A stretch of 7,242 nucleotides of DNA from an uncultured Haemophilus sp. (GCA_959600045.1 CAUGKJ010000042.1:1-7242); one strand, 5' to 3'; shown: positions 1 through 7,242, counted from the stretch's first letter. Program-made: numbers and translations. The notes: generated from the letters alone by a model not told the origin.

Positions 1-123
1 TCGACCAACACGTAAAATATCACCTGCTTTAAAATGACTTTCCGATTTATCTCGAATGGTGATGGTTTTACGCCCGGCGAGAATATCGGCTTCGAAGCGT
101 TGATAAAAGGTAATATCGTTCAT
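1..123 (-). CDS. yqfB: N4-acetylcytidine amidohydrolase (ASCH domain), N-terminal part only
   Basis: Partial gene: the first 41 codons are present and the rest runs off the left edge (E. coli YqfB has 103 residues). The translation begins [20 protein letters not shown] and continues to ...GDILRVGR, nearly identical to the start of E. coli YqfB. That enzyme is a small monomeric ASCH-domain protein that hydrolyses N4-acetylcytidine to cytidine and acetate. The catalytic Lys21 and Thr24 of E. coli correspond to K19 and T22 here; the catalytic Glu lies outside the window. The ATG is the only possible start, because an in-frame TGA lies four codons upstream. No Shine-Dalgarno sequence is visible: the usual position holds an uptake signal core ending one base from the ATG. 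It is the third gene in line after holC and the lipoprotein gene, 76 nt beyond the latter's stop, and may be read from the same transcript. Confidence 0.9.
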   Translation of the reverse strand, partial: MNDITFYQRFEADILAGRKTITIRDKSESHFKAGDILRVGR

Positions 124-124
124 A

Positions 125-133
125 AAGTGCGGT
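125..133 (+). repeat. DNA uptake signal sequence, intergenic
   Basis: Exact AAGTGCGGT core followed by CA and an A-rich stretch, as in the extended Haemophilus USS. It lies directly before the yqfB start codon, where a ribosome-binding site is expected. Such copies bias DNA uptake during natural transformation. Confidence 0.95.
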
Positions 134-158
134 CACAAAAAATCTATTTTTTTATTTT

Positions 159-181
159 GAGGGCGAATTGATCACGCCCTC
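159..181. other. GC-rich inverted repeat between lipoprotein gene and yqfB
   Basis: GAGGGCG at 159-165 pairs with CGCCCTC at 175-181 across a 9-base spacer. On the minus strand, in which both flanking genes are read, the stem is followed by an A-rich run rather than a U-tract, so it is not a standard intrinsic terminator in that direction. The T-rich run at 147-158 lies on the wrong side for plus-strand termination as well. It may instead stabilise the 3' end of the upstream message or weaken read-through into yqfB. The role is unknown. Confidence 0.5.
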
Positions 182-199
182 ATATTGGTCAGGATAGGA

Positions 200-781
200 T
201 TATTCCTCAATCCCTCTTAATTCATCTTTAATGCGTTGAATTTCTAAGAATAAACGACGTTCTTCTTGACGACAGAAACTATCACCGCTTAAGTTTTTCG
301 CATCGGCAAAACAACGAACTTCTTCGTATTGTTTTTCTAACACATTTAATACGGCTCTTTGCTGTTTACGTTCTGCACTTTCTTTTGGTGCTTTTTCAGT
401 CACTACCACTCGTGGTTTCTGAGGGATTGTTGCTTGTTGAGCGACAACAGTCTCTTTTTTATCCGATGCTTTCTCTGCAACATCAACCGCTTTTTCTTCT
501 TTTTTAACTTCTGATTTCACTGCTTCAGATTTTACTTCTGCAGTTTTAATGTCAGCTTTAACTTCTGTACTTTCTGTTTTCTCAGCGACTTTTTCGGCTG
601 ATTTAGTTTCAGCCACTAATTCTTTTGATTTTTCAACCGCACTTTCTGCTTTTTCTGTTGGTGCAGGTACTCTTACTGCTTTCTCAACTTGGGTTGATGT
701 ATTTTCTTTATTGTCACAAGCAGATAATAAGGTGCTTGCGCCAAGAATAAGGCTTAAAGCCACTTTAGCGTTTAAATTCAT
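200..781 (-). CDS. Lys/Glu/Ala-rich lipoprotein of unknown function
   Basis: 193 residues. The N-terminus is a type II signal peptide: K6 followed by a hydrophobic stretch and the lipobox L19-S20-A21-C22. The mature protein should therefore be lipidated on C22, and D23 after it would favour inner-membrane retention under the E. coli +2 rule. Residues about 30-130 are low complexity, rich in K, E, A, V, S and T, with loose imperfect repeats of the AEK, VKSE and EKA type; this looks like an extended or helical linker. Residues 138-193 form a distinct charged, probably helical C-terminal segment (around VLEKQYEEVRC and RRLFLEIQRIKDEL) with two cysteines, C157 and C170, that could form a periplasmic disulfide. 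The start is supported by AGGA seven bases upstream. It begins 32 nt after the holC stop, so co-transcription is likely. I do not recognise a named family, and no function can be assigned. One USS (636-644) lies inside the linker region. Confidence 0.85.
   Translation of the reverse strand: MNLNAKVALSLILGASTLLSACDNKENTSTQVEKAVRVPAPTEKAESAVEKSKELVAETKSAEKVAEKTESTEVKADIKTAEVKSEAVKSEVKKEEKAVDVAEKASDKKETVVAQQATIPQKPRVVVTEKAPKESAERKQQRAVLNVLEKQYEEVRCFADAKNLSGDSFCRQEERRLFLEIQRIKDELRGIEE
636..644 (-). repeat. DNA uptake signal sequence inside lipoprotein gene
   Basis: Exact core on the minus strand, in the coding sense of the gene, read as Ser-Ala-Val in the low-complexity linker. Confidence 0.95.
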
Positions 782-813
782 GTTAATTTCCTAGGTTTTA
801 AAGTTAAAAAATA

Positions 814-1245
814 TTAAGTGTTTTCAGTAGAAAGCGTCCAACCTTGCGAACGAAGAATTTTATAACGTTCACGCGCTTGAGCTTTTTGTGTTTCTTCTAC
901 CGGTACAAAATCAATTAATTGCGTAAAGCTGTGACTAAAATCCGGCACTTCCATTTGTAAATTGATCAGCAAATCTCGACGTTGGGCATTGCGTTTGCCT
1001 TTCCAACTAATCTCAATTGGCGGCGCATATTGTGTTGCTTCGCCTGAAAGATTATGAGGAACAAACTCGTTCGGATCCCGTTGCCATAATGCTTCATCAA
1101 TTAAAAATGCTTGCTCTTCTGTTTCACACGCGATTAAAACTCGCTTGCCTAAACGCCACGCTTGAGCAGCAAGATCACAGGCAAGTTGCTCAACTGTTAT
1201 CTTCTTTTCTGGATTTAAGAGATAAAATTGTGCGTTTTTTGCCAT
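814..1245 (-). CDS. holC: DNA polymerase III subunit chi
   Basis: 143 residues, against 147 in E. coli HolC, collinear over the whole length. Shared segments include AQFYLL near the N-terminus, W-R-x-GKRVLIAC-E-x-E-x-QA at 30-46, DEALWQR at 50-56, FVPHNL at 61-66, RRDLLINL at 89-96 and DFVPVEE followed by RERYK at 112-128. Chi pairs with psi (HolD) in the clamp-loader complex and contacts the C-terminal tail of single-strand binding protein, linking the holoenzyme to SSB-coated lagging-strand template. The ATG is preceded by GGAG with a rather long spacer of 11 bases; no better in-frame start exists. In E. coli holC is followed by valS; here a lipoprotein gene and yqfB follow instead, and valS is not seen in the window. 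It is transcribed away from fumC, with a candidate promoter at 1285-1293. Confidence 0.95.
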   Translation of the reverse strand: MAKNAQFYLLNPEKKITVEQLACDLAAQAWRLGKRVLIACETEEQAFLIDEALWQRDPNEFVPHNLSGEATQYAPPIEISWKGKRNAQRRDLLINLQMEVPDFSHSFTQLIDFVPVEETQKAQARERYKILRSQGWTLSTENT

Positions 1246-1284
1246 GATTGCGACTTCTCCATTTATCGTTTTGTAAACTGGCGG

Positions 1285-1293
1285 ATTCTATCA
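1285..1293 (-). promoter_or_regulatory. Candidate holC promoter (extended -10)
   Basis: Read on the minus strand, TGATAGAAT gives the extended -10 TG-A-TAGAAT, one mismatch from TATAAT, placed about 40 bases before the holC ATG. The -35 region (around 1308-1313, TTTATT) is weak, as expected with an extended -10. Just upstream, AATCA (1312-1316) and TGATT (1326-1330) form a small inverted repeat that could be an operator; no regulator is recognised. Confidence 0.5.
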
Positions 1294-1361
1294 AAAAAGC
1301 AGCAAAAAATAAATCATCTACAAGGTGATTAAAGTAAATAGAAAAAACACGGAAATTTTTT

Positions 1362-1370
1362 ACCGCACTT
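1362..1370 (-). repeat. DNA uptake signal sequence in the holC-fumC intergenic region
   Basis: Exact ACCGCACTT, one base away from the CRP-like site at 1372-1387. Confidence 0.95.
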
Positions 1371-1371
1371 T

Positions 1372-1387
1372 TATGATCTACATCACA
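1372..1387 (+). promoter_or_regulatory. CRP (cAMP receptor protein) binding site upstream of fumC
   Basis: TATGATCTACATCACA matches the consensus TGTGATCTAGATCACA at 14 of 16 positions, with one perfect half-site (TCACA) and one carrying A for G (TATGA). Its centre lies between 1379 and 1380. This is about 40 bases before the start point predicted from the -10 at 1406-1411, the spacing of a class II CRP-activated promoter. Activation of fumarase by cAMP-CRP when preferred sugars are scarce would be sensible, but this is inferred from the sequence only. Confidence 0.65.
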
Positions 1388-1405
1388 AAAGTAACTTTTA
1401 ACCTT

Positions 1406-1411
1406 TATGTT
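1406..1411 (+). promoter_or_regulatory. Candidate fumC -10 element
   Basis: TATGTT lies 17 bases after TCACAA, a poor -35 hexamer that overlaps the CRP-like site. A weak -35 overlapped by CRP is typical of class II activation. The predicted start near 1418-1421 gives a leader of about 65 bases before the fumC ATG. Confidence 0.4.
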
Positions 1412-1483
1412 ACATTCCATTCATAACTCGCAGGTGTTAGAATTTTCAAGATTTATTTTTATTTTCGATGATAGGAGTATCAC

Positions 1484-2878
1484 ATGGCATTTCGTATTGA
1501 AAAAGACACTATGGGCGAAGTTCAAGTTCCTGCAGATAAATACTGGGCAGCACAAACCGAACGTTCTCGCAACAACTTCAAAATTGGTCCGGCAGCTTCT
1601 ATGCCGCACGAAATTATTGAAGCGTTCGGTTATTTGAAAAAAGCTGCTGCTTTCGCAAACTGTGATTTAGGTGTATTACCTGTAGAAAAACGTGATTTGA
1701 TCGCAACCGCCTGTGATGAAATCCTTGCAGGGAAATTAGACGACCAATTCCCATTGGTCATTTGGCAAACCGGTTCAGGTACACAATCAAACATGAACGT
1801 GAATGAAGTGGTGGCAAACCGTGCTCACGTTTTACATGGTGGTAAATTAGGCGAAAAATCTTTCGTTCACCCAAATGATGATGTGAACAAATCACAATCT
1901 TCAAACGATACTTTCCCAACTGCAATGCACATTGCCGCATACAAAAAAGTGGTTGAGCACACCATTCCTTGTGTAGAACGTTTACAAAAAACTTTTGCTA
2001 AAAAATCTGCAGAATTTAAAGATGTGGTAAAAATTGGCCGTACTCACTTAATGGACGCAACCCCATTAACATTAGGTCAAGAGTTCTCTGCTTATGCGGC
2101 ACAATTAGATTTCGGTTTACGCGCACTAAGAAACACCCTTCCACACTTAAGTCAATTAGCACTTGGTGGTACTGCTGTAGGTACTGGTTTAAACACACCA
2201 AAAGGCTATGATGTGAAAGTAGCAGATTACATTGCAAAATTCACTGGCTTACCATTCGTGACTGCAGAAAACAAATTTGAAGCGTTAGCTGCACACGATG
2301 CGATTGTGGAAACTCACGGTGCAATTAAACAATTAGCGATGAGCTTATTCAAAATTGCAAACGACATTCGTTTATTAGCATCAGGTCCTCGTTCTGGTAT
2401 CGGTGAAATCTTAATTCCTGAAAATGAACCAGGTTCTTCAATCATGCCGGGTAAAGTGAACCCAACTCAATGTGAAGCATTAACCATGGTATGTGCACAA
2501 GTATTCGGTAACGATACCACTATCTCTTTCGTTGGCTCACAAGGTCACTTCCAATTAAACGTATTTAACCCTGTCATGGTGGCAAATTTCTTACAATCTG
2601 CACAATTATTGGGTGATGCTTGCGTATCATTTGATGAACACTGCGCAACCGGTATTCAACCAAACTACCCTCGCATTAAACAACAATTGGAAAATTCATT
2701 GATGTTAGTAACCGCACTTAATACACACATTGGTTACGAAAATGCAGCGAAAATTGCGAAAACTGCACACAAAAACGGTACAACCTTACGTGAAGAAGCG
2801 ATTAACTTAGGCTTAGTTTCAGCCGAAGATTTCGATAAATGGGTTCGTCCAGAAGATATGGTGGGTAGCTTAAAATAA
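1484..2878 (+). CDS. fumC: Class II fumarate hydratase
   Basis: 464 residues, against 467 in E. coli FumC, with the same residue numbering through the active site. It catalyses reversible hydration of fumarate to L-malate in the TCA cycle, as a cytoplasmic, iron-independent homotetramer. Visible signatures are GSGTQSNMN starting at residue 97 (substrate contacts S98 and T100), [16 protein letters not shown] with T187 and the catalytic H188, and the superfamily signature [11 protein letters not shown] at 317-327 with catalytic S318, K324 and N326. No active-site residue is missing. The start has AGGAG at 1473-1477, six bases before the ATG. It stands alone between the divergent holC and a strong terminator, so it is probably monocistronic. 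Control by CRP is suggested by the upstream site. One USS lies near the 3' end. Confidence 0.98.
   Translation: MAFRIEKDTMGEVQVPADKYWAAQTERSRNNFKIGPAASMPHEIIEAFGYLKKAAAFANCDLGVLPVEKRDLIATACDEILAGKLDDQFPLVIWQTGSGTQSNMNVNEVVANRAHVLHGGKLGEKSFVHPNDDVNKSQSSNDTFPTAMHIAAYKKVVEHTIPCVERLQKTFAKKSAEFKDVVKIGRTHLMDATPLTLGQEFSAYAAQLDFGLRALRNTLPHLSQLALGGTAVGTGLNTPKGYDVKVADYIAKFTGLPFVTAENKFEALAAHDAIVETHGAIKQLAMSLFKIANDIRLLASGPRSGIGEILIPENEPGSSIMPGKVNPTQCEALTMVCAQVFGNDTTISFVGSQGHFQLNVFNPVMVANFLQSAQLLGDACVSFDEHCATGIQPNYPRIKQQLENSLMLVTALNTHIGYENAAKIAKTAHKNGTTLREEAINLGLVSAEDFDKWVRPEDMVGSLK
2711..2719 (-). repeat. DNA uptake signal sequence inside fumC
   Basis: Exact ACCGCACTT on the plus strand (core on the minus strand), read in the gene's frame as Thr-Ala-Leu. 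Confidence 0.95.
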
Positions 2879-2900
2879 ACTCCCCCAATAATTTGATGTC

Positions 2901-2924
2901 AAAGGCAGGTATTCCTGCCTTTTT
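2901..2924 (+). terminator. Intrinsic terminator of fumC
   Basis: AAAGGCAGG (2901-2909) pairs with CCTGCCTTT (2914-2922) across a TATT loop. The T-run continues to 2924 and resumes after one A. It starts 22 bases after the fumC stop codon. Confidence 0.9.
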
Positions 2925-2950
2925 ATTTGTGTTTTTTTAGAGGGCTTTTT

Positions 2951-2959
2951 TGTTATAAT
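2951..2959 (+). promoter_or_regulatory. Extended -10 promoter of the chalcone-isomerase-like gene
   Basis: TGTTATAAT is a perfect extended -10 (TG-N-TATAAT). The upstream -35 region is only a T-rich run, without a good hexamer. A start about seven bases after the -10 would fall near 2966, leaving only about 12 bases before the ATG at 2978. Confidence 0.65.
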
Positions 2960-2977
2960 CACGGCAATATTTTTGAT

Positions 2978-3592
2978 ATGAAAAAAACTATGAAACTGAA
3001 ATTTATTATTGCTGCCATTTCAGCCTTATTTTCCACCGCACTTTTTGCCCAATGGCAACCAGTTGGCAATGCTGAATACACATGGGGGCCATTCCATGTT
3101 TACACTGTCGGCTTGTATTCTGAAACGGGTTCCTATGAAAAAAATGAACGTCCGTTAATGTTTTCGATTAAATATGAAAAGCCAGTAGAAGGAAAAAACT
3201 TCGCCATTGCTTTAACCAAAGAAATGGAATCACAAAATTTGAGTAAAGATGACACCACTGCATGGCTCAAAAAAATGCAGGAAATCTTCCCTGATTTTTC
3301 ACCAAACGACATCTTAAATTTTGTTGCCTTAGCGGATAAAGGTTATTTTGTATTAAATGACACGGTGTTAGATCACGAATTCGATCAAAAATTTACACAA
3401 TCGTTTATTGATGTGTGGCTTTCAGATAAAAGTAGTTTTATCAAATTACAACCGCAATTATTAGGTAAAGAAAAACCGGCTCACGATAGCAAAGAATTTC
3501 AACATCAACCCGCAAGCGAGCCTTTTGATGAAGAAAATACGATGCCGGAACTACCACCAAATTACGATTTTAAACAAGACGCAAAAGGATAA
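2978..3592 (+). CDS. Exported chalcone-isomerase-like protein
   Basis: 204 residues from the start chosen. An upstream in-frame ATG at 2927 would add 17 residues, but it lies before the predicted transcription start and would bury the signal peptide, so it is rejected. ATG 2990 (MKLKF) is a possible alternative. Residues 1-24 are a type I signal peptide: basic MKKTMKLK, a hydrophobic core and an ALFA cleavage site, giving a mature protein starting at Q25. The mature part resembles the bacterial chalcone isomerase-like family: W26-x-P-V-G, then F39-x-VYTVGLY at about 39-47, a Y66-containing strand, IFPDFSPND at 103-111, and F143-x-x-WL followed by LLG at 161-163. The C-terminal 40 residues are hydrophilic, rich in P, E, D and Q, and probably disordered. 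Bacterial members are periplasmic proteins of unknown function, and enzymatic activity should not be assumed. No Shine-Dalgarno sequence is visible. It is bounded by terminators on both sides, so it is a single-gene unit. Confidence 0.75.
   Translation: MKKTMKLKFIIAAISALFSTALFAQWQPVGNAEYTWGPFHVYTVGLYSETGSYEKNERPLMFSIKYEKPVEGKNFAIALTKEMESQNLSKDDTTAWLKKMQEIFPDFSPNDILNFVALADKGYFVLNDTVLDHEFDQKFTQSFIDVWLSDKSSFIKLQPQLLGKEKPAHDSKEFQHQPASEPFDEENTMPELPPNYDFKQDAKG
3035..3043 (-). repeat. DNA uptake signal sequence inside a signal-peptide coding region
   Basis: Exact ACCGCACTT on the plus strand, read as T20-A21-L22, just before the predicted signal peptidase site of the chalcone-isomerase-like protein. 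Confidence 0.95.
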
Positions 3593-3597
3593 ACAAC

Positions 3598-3632
3598 AAG
3601 GGCGAACATTATACTGTTCGCCCTTTTCTTTT
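3598..3632. terminator. Terminator between convergent genes
   Basis: AAGGGCGAACA (3598-3608) pairs with TGTTCGCCCTT (3615-3625), an 11 bp stem with a six-base loop. On the plus strand it is followed by TTCTTTT, a good terminator for the chalcone-isomerase-like gene. On the minus strand the stem is followed by TTGTTGTTT, a weaker U-rich tail that could also stop rimK transcripts. Confidence 0.85.
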
Positions 3633-4530
3633 ATTGTTTCACTTGCTGTTCTAAAAACAAGATCATCTGCAATGCAATATCAATGCCACTGGTTTTCTCA
3701 ATCATTTCTAAACCAGGGCTAGCAGTCACTTCAAGCACAAACAAACCTTCTTTTGAACTAATCAAATCAACACCAGCTACTACAATCCCTAAGTCTTTAG
3801 TTGAACTAATAGCGATGGATTTTTCTTCTTCATTGAGTTTAATTTTTTCTGCTGTGCCACCACGGTGAAAATTCGCACGAAACTCGCCGTCTTGCCCCAT
3901 ACGTTGCATAGTAGCGACGACTTTATCACCGATCACAAAACAGCGAATATCAGTCCCTTTCGCCTCTTCTACAAAATTTTGCAATAAAACAGGCACATTC
4001 GCATCTTTTAATGTTTCTAAAATACTGACCGCACTTAGTGGACGTTCGGCCAAGATCACGCCAATACCCTGTGATCCTTTTAAGGTTTTAATAATCATTG
4101 GAGCGGTTGTTTGCTTAATCGCTTGTTTCGGCGCAACTTCACAACCCGATAAGACTGAAGTTGGAACCGCAATGCCTTGTTCCAATAACATCTGCAAACT
4201 ACGCCATTTATCGCGAGCAGCTAAAAATGCCTGTTCTTTATTAAGGCAATAGACGCCTTTTCCTTGAAAATGACGCAATACCGCACAGCCCATTTGGGTG
4301 CTTGTCGTCCCAAAGCGTGGTAACACAGCATCATAATCAGACAATAAATAGGGTTCACTTTCTACATTTTGTTGATAATACAAAGAAAAGTGCGGTTGAT
4401 TTTTGTCGAGTTTTAAAATGCAACGATTCGGATCCAAAATATCCATTTGATGCCCGCAACTTTCTGCTGCTTCTTTTAAACGCTGGCAGCTATAAAGGCG
4501 AGGCTCACGGCAAAGCATCAATAATTTCAT
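3631..4530 (-). CDS. rimK: Ribosomal protein S6 glutamate ligase (RimK, ATP-grasp)
   Basis: 299 residues, about the length of E. coli RimK (300). RimK adds glutamate residues to the C-terminus of ribosomal protein S6 using ATP, modifying the 30S subunit. Landmarks: [22 protein letters not shown] at the start matches the RimK pre-ATP-grasp region, followed by ILDPNRC (31-37), AVLPRFGT (68-75), ARDKWRSLQ (105-113), the ATP-grasp glycine loop K148[10 protein letters not shown] to 158, DIRCFVIGD (194-202), and FRANFHRGG (217-225). Metal ligands expected from the family are D255 and E267. The third, normally Asn in E-x-N-ASPG, is Thr269 here (E-V-T-ASPG), which is unusual. The start is preceded by AAGGA with a nine-base spacer. 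It is divergent from grxA; E. coli also has rimK close to grxA. Two USS copies lie inside. Confidence 0.95.
   Translation of the reverse strand: MKLLMLCREPRLYSCQRLKEAAESCGHQMDILDPNRCILKLDKNQPHFSLYYQQNVESEPYLLSDYDAVLPRFGTTSTQMGCAVLRHFQGKGVYCLNKEQAFLAARDKWRSLQMLLEQGIAVPTSVLSGCEVAPKQAIKQTTAPMIIKTLKGSQGIGVILAERPLSAVSILETLKDANVPVLLQNFVEEAKGTDIRCFVIGDKVVATMQRMGQDGEFRANFHRGGTAEKIKLNEEEKSIAISSTKDLGIVVAGVDLISSKEGLFVLEVTASPGLEMIEKTSGIDIALQMILFLEQQVKQ
4028..4036 (-). repeat. DNA uptake signal sequence inside rimK
   Basis: Exact core in the coding sense of rimK, read as Ser-Ala-Val (residues 166-168, in LSAVS). Confidence 0.95.
4388..4396 (+). repeat. Second DNA uptake signal sequence inside rimK
   Basis: Exact AAGTGCGGT, opposite to the coding sense of rimK. 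The complement is read within Gln-Pro-His-Phe (residues 45-48). Confidence 0.95.
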
Positions 4531-4562
4531 TCAGTTATATCCTTAGGAAAAGAGGAGTTGAT

Positions 4563-4568
4563 ATATTA
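4563..4568 (-). promoter_or_regulatory. Candidate rimK -10 element
   Basis: On the minus strand TAATAT lies 32 bases before the rimK ATG. A hexamer 17 bases upstream reads TTTCAG, a poor -35. It is the best -10 match in the 130-base rimK-grxA gap in this direction, but not strong. Confidence 0.35.
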
Positions 4569-4591
4569 CACCAATCACAATAATCCTGAAA

Positions 4592-4629
4592 AATGATTTC
4601 TGCTTTTGTGGAAATAGAGTAAAATCATT
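4592..4629. promoter_or_regulatory. grxA -10 element within an inverted repeat
   Basis: TAAAAT at 4620-4625 is a fair -10 for grxA, 35 bases before its ATG. It overlaps the right arm of an inverted repeat: AATGATTT at 4592-4599 and AAATCATT at 4622-4629, separated by 22 bases. The arms flank the core promoter region and could be an operator. OxyR controls grxA in E. coli, but I cannot show a match to its loose site here. Confidence 0.35.
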
Positions 4630-4660
4630 AGGAATTTTGTTTAAATAAAAGGAAAATTTT

Positions 4661-4924
4661 ATGTTCGTAGTTATTTTTGGTCGTCCAGGCTGCCCTTATT
4701 GTGTACGTGCAAAAAACCTTGCTGAAAAATTAAAAGGTGAAGTAGCGGATTTCGATTATCGCTATGTAGATATTATCGCTGAAGGCATTTCTAAAGCAGA
4801 TTTATCAAAATCTGTCGGTAAAGAAGTGGAAACTGTGCCACAAATCTTTATTGATGAAAAACCAATCGGCGGTTGCACTGATTTCGAAGCATTAATGAAA
4901 GAACAATTTAACGTTGTTGCTTAA
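4661..4924 (+). CDS. grxA: Glutaredoxin 1
   Basis: 87 residues, against 85 in E. coli GrxA, and collinear with it. A small cytoplasmic glutathione-dependent disulfide reductase; in E. coli it reduces ribonucleotide reductase, PAPS reductase and OxyR. The sequence shows the redox motif C11-P-Y-C14 in GRPGCPYCVRAK, then YVDI at 35-38, TVPQIF with the conserved cis-proline P60, and GGCTDF at 70-75 for glutathione binding. That last motif carries an extra cysteine, C72, where E. coli has Tyr. AAGGA at 4649-4653 lies seven bases before the ATG. It is divergent from rimK and ends at a strong bidirectional terminator, so it is probably transcribed alone. Confidence 0.96.
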   Translation: MFVVIFGRPGCPYCVRAKNLAEKLKGEVADFDYRYVDIIAEGISKADLSKSVGKEVETVPQIFIDEKPIGGCTDFEALMKEQFNVVA

Positions 4925-4940
4925 TTATTGCTAAAAATAT

Positions 4941-4972
4941 AAAAGTGCGGTTAATTTCAACCGCACTTTTTT
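4941..4972. terminator. Bidirectional terminator formed by an inverted pair of uptake signal sequences
   Basis: AAAAGTGCGGTT (4941-4952) pairs perfectly with AACCGCACTTTT (4959-4970) over 12 bp with a six-base loop. The arms contain one USS core each: 4943-4951 on the plus strand and 4960-4968 on the minus strand. The plus-strand product ends in a T-run to 4972. The minus-strand product ends in TTTTATATTTTT, so it can serve both grxA and the convergent lacZ. It begins 16 bases after the grxA stop and ends eight bases before the lacZ stop. Inverted USS pairs acting as terminators are well known in H. influenzae. Confidence 0.93.
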
Positions 4973-4980
4973 ATTTCATC

Positions 4981-7242
<2,262 letters not shown>

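Noticed and set aside
200..781. Colicin-import/TolA-like protein suggested by the Lys/Glu/Ala-rich region
   Set aside because: TolA has a transmembrane anchor and a specific C-terminal domain; this protein has a lipobox and an unrelated short C-terminus. The resemblance is compositional only.
549..794. Plus-strand open frame opposite the lipoprotein gene
   Set aside because: It mirrors the low-complexity linker (repeating Ser/Ala/Phe) and crosses the gene start; no supporting signals.
1190..1420. Minus-strand frame overlapping the holC start and the holC-fumC control region
   Set aside because: No similarity to any family, and it would overlay the CRP-like site and both promoters.
2927..2977. 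A 17-residue N-terminal extension of the chalcone-isomerase-like protein from the ATG at 2927
   Set aside because: It overlaps the fumC terminator tail and the TGTTATAAT promoter, would precede the transcription start, and would put a Cys-rich segment before a normal signal peptide.

Overview
The window is ordinary chromosomal DNA from a gamma-proteobacterium of the family Pasteurellaceae. The strongest evidence is the dispersed 9-mer AAGTGCGGT (or its complement ACCGCACTT), the core of the Haemophilus-type DNA uptake signal sequence (USS). I count 12 exact copies in 7.2 kb. The proteins all read as close homologues of Enterobacteria/Haemophilus housekeeping proteins, and the DNA is AT-rich. 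A lacZ-type beta-galactosidase argues against H. influenzae in the strict sense, which is generally regarded as beta-galactosidase negative. It fits H. parainfluenzae or a related Haemophilus/Aggregatibacter better; this species guess is inference.

Layout from left to right. (1) 1-1245, all minus strand: holC (DNA polymerase III chi subunit), then a Lys/Glu/Ala-rich lipoprotein gene 32 nt downstream, then yqfB (ASCH-domain N4-acetylcytidine amidohydrolase), cut by the left edge. The three probably form one transcription unit. (2) 1246-1483: a divergent control region with a holC promoter and a CRP-like site plus promoter for fumC. (3) 1484-2878 plus: fumC, class II fumarase, followed by a strong intrinsic terminator. 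(4) 2978-3592 plus: an exported chalcone-isomerase-like protein with its own extended -10 promoter and a very short leader, followed by a terminator that also faces rimK. (5) 3631-4530 minus: rimK, the ribosomal protein S6 glutamate ligase. (6) 4661-4924 plus: grxA, glutaredoxin 1, divergent from rimK. The grxA-rimK proximity also exists in E. coli. (7) A terminator built from two inverted USS copies, then (8) 4981 to the right edge, minus: the C-terminal three quarters of a GH2 beta-galactosidase (lacZ).

The genes do not form one pathway. They cover DNA replication, RNA nucleoside catabolism, the TCA cycle, ribosome modification, thiol redox and lactose hydrolysis. I found no mobile element, CRISPR array, RNA gene or recognisable undescribed system. 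The most interesting signals are how USS copies are placed within functional elements (terminator, ribosome-binding region, CRP-site flank, signal peptide), a Thr in place of the expected metal-binding Asn in RimK, and a beta-galactosidase with Cys where E. coli LacZ has Trp999.
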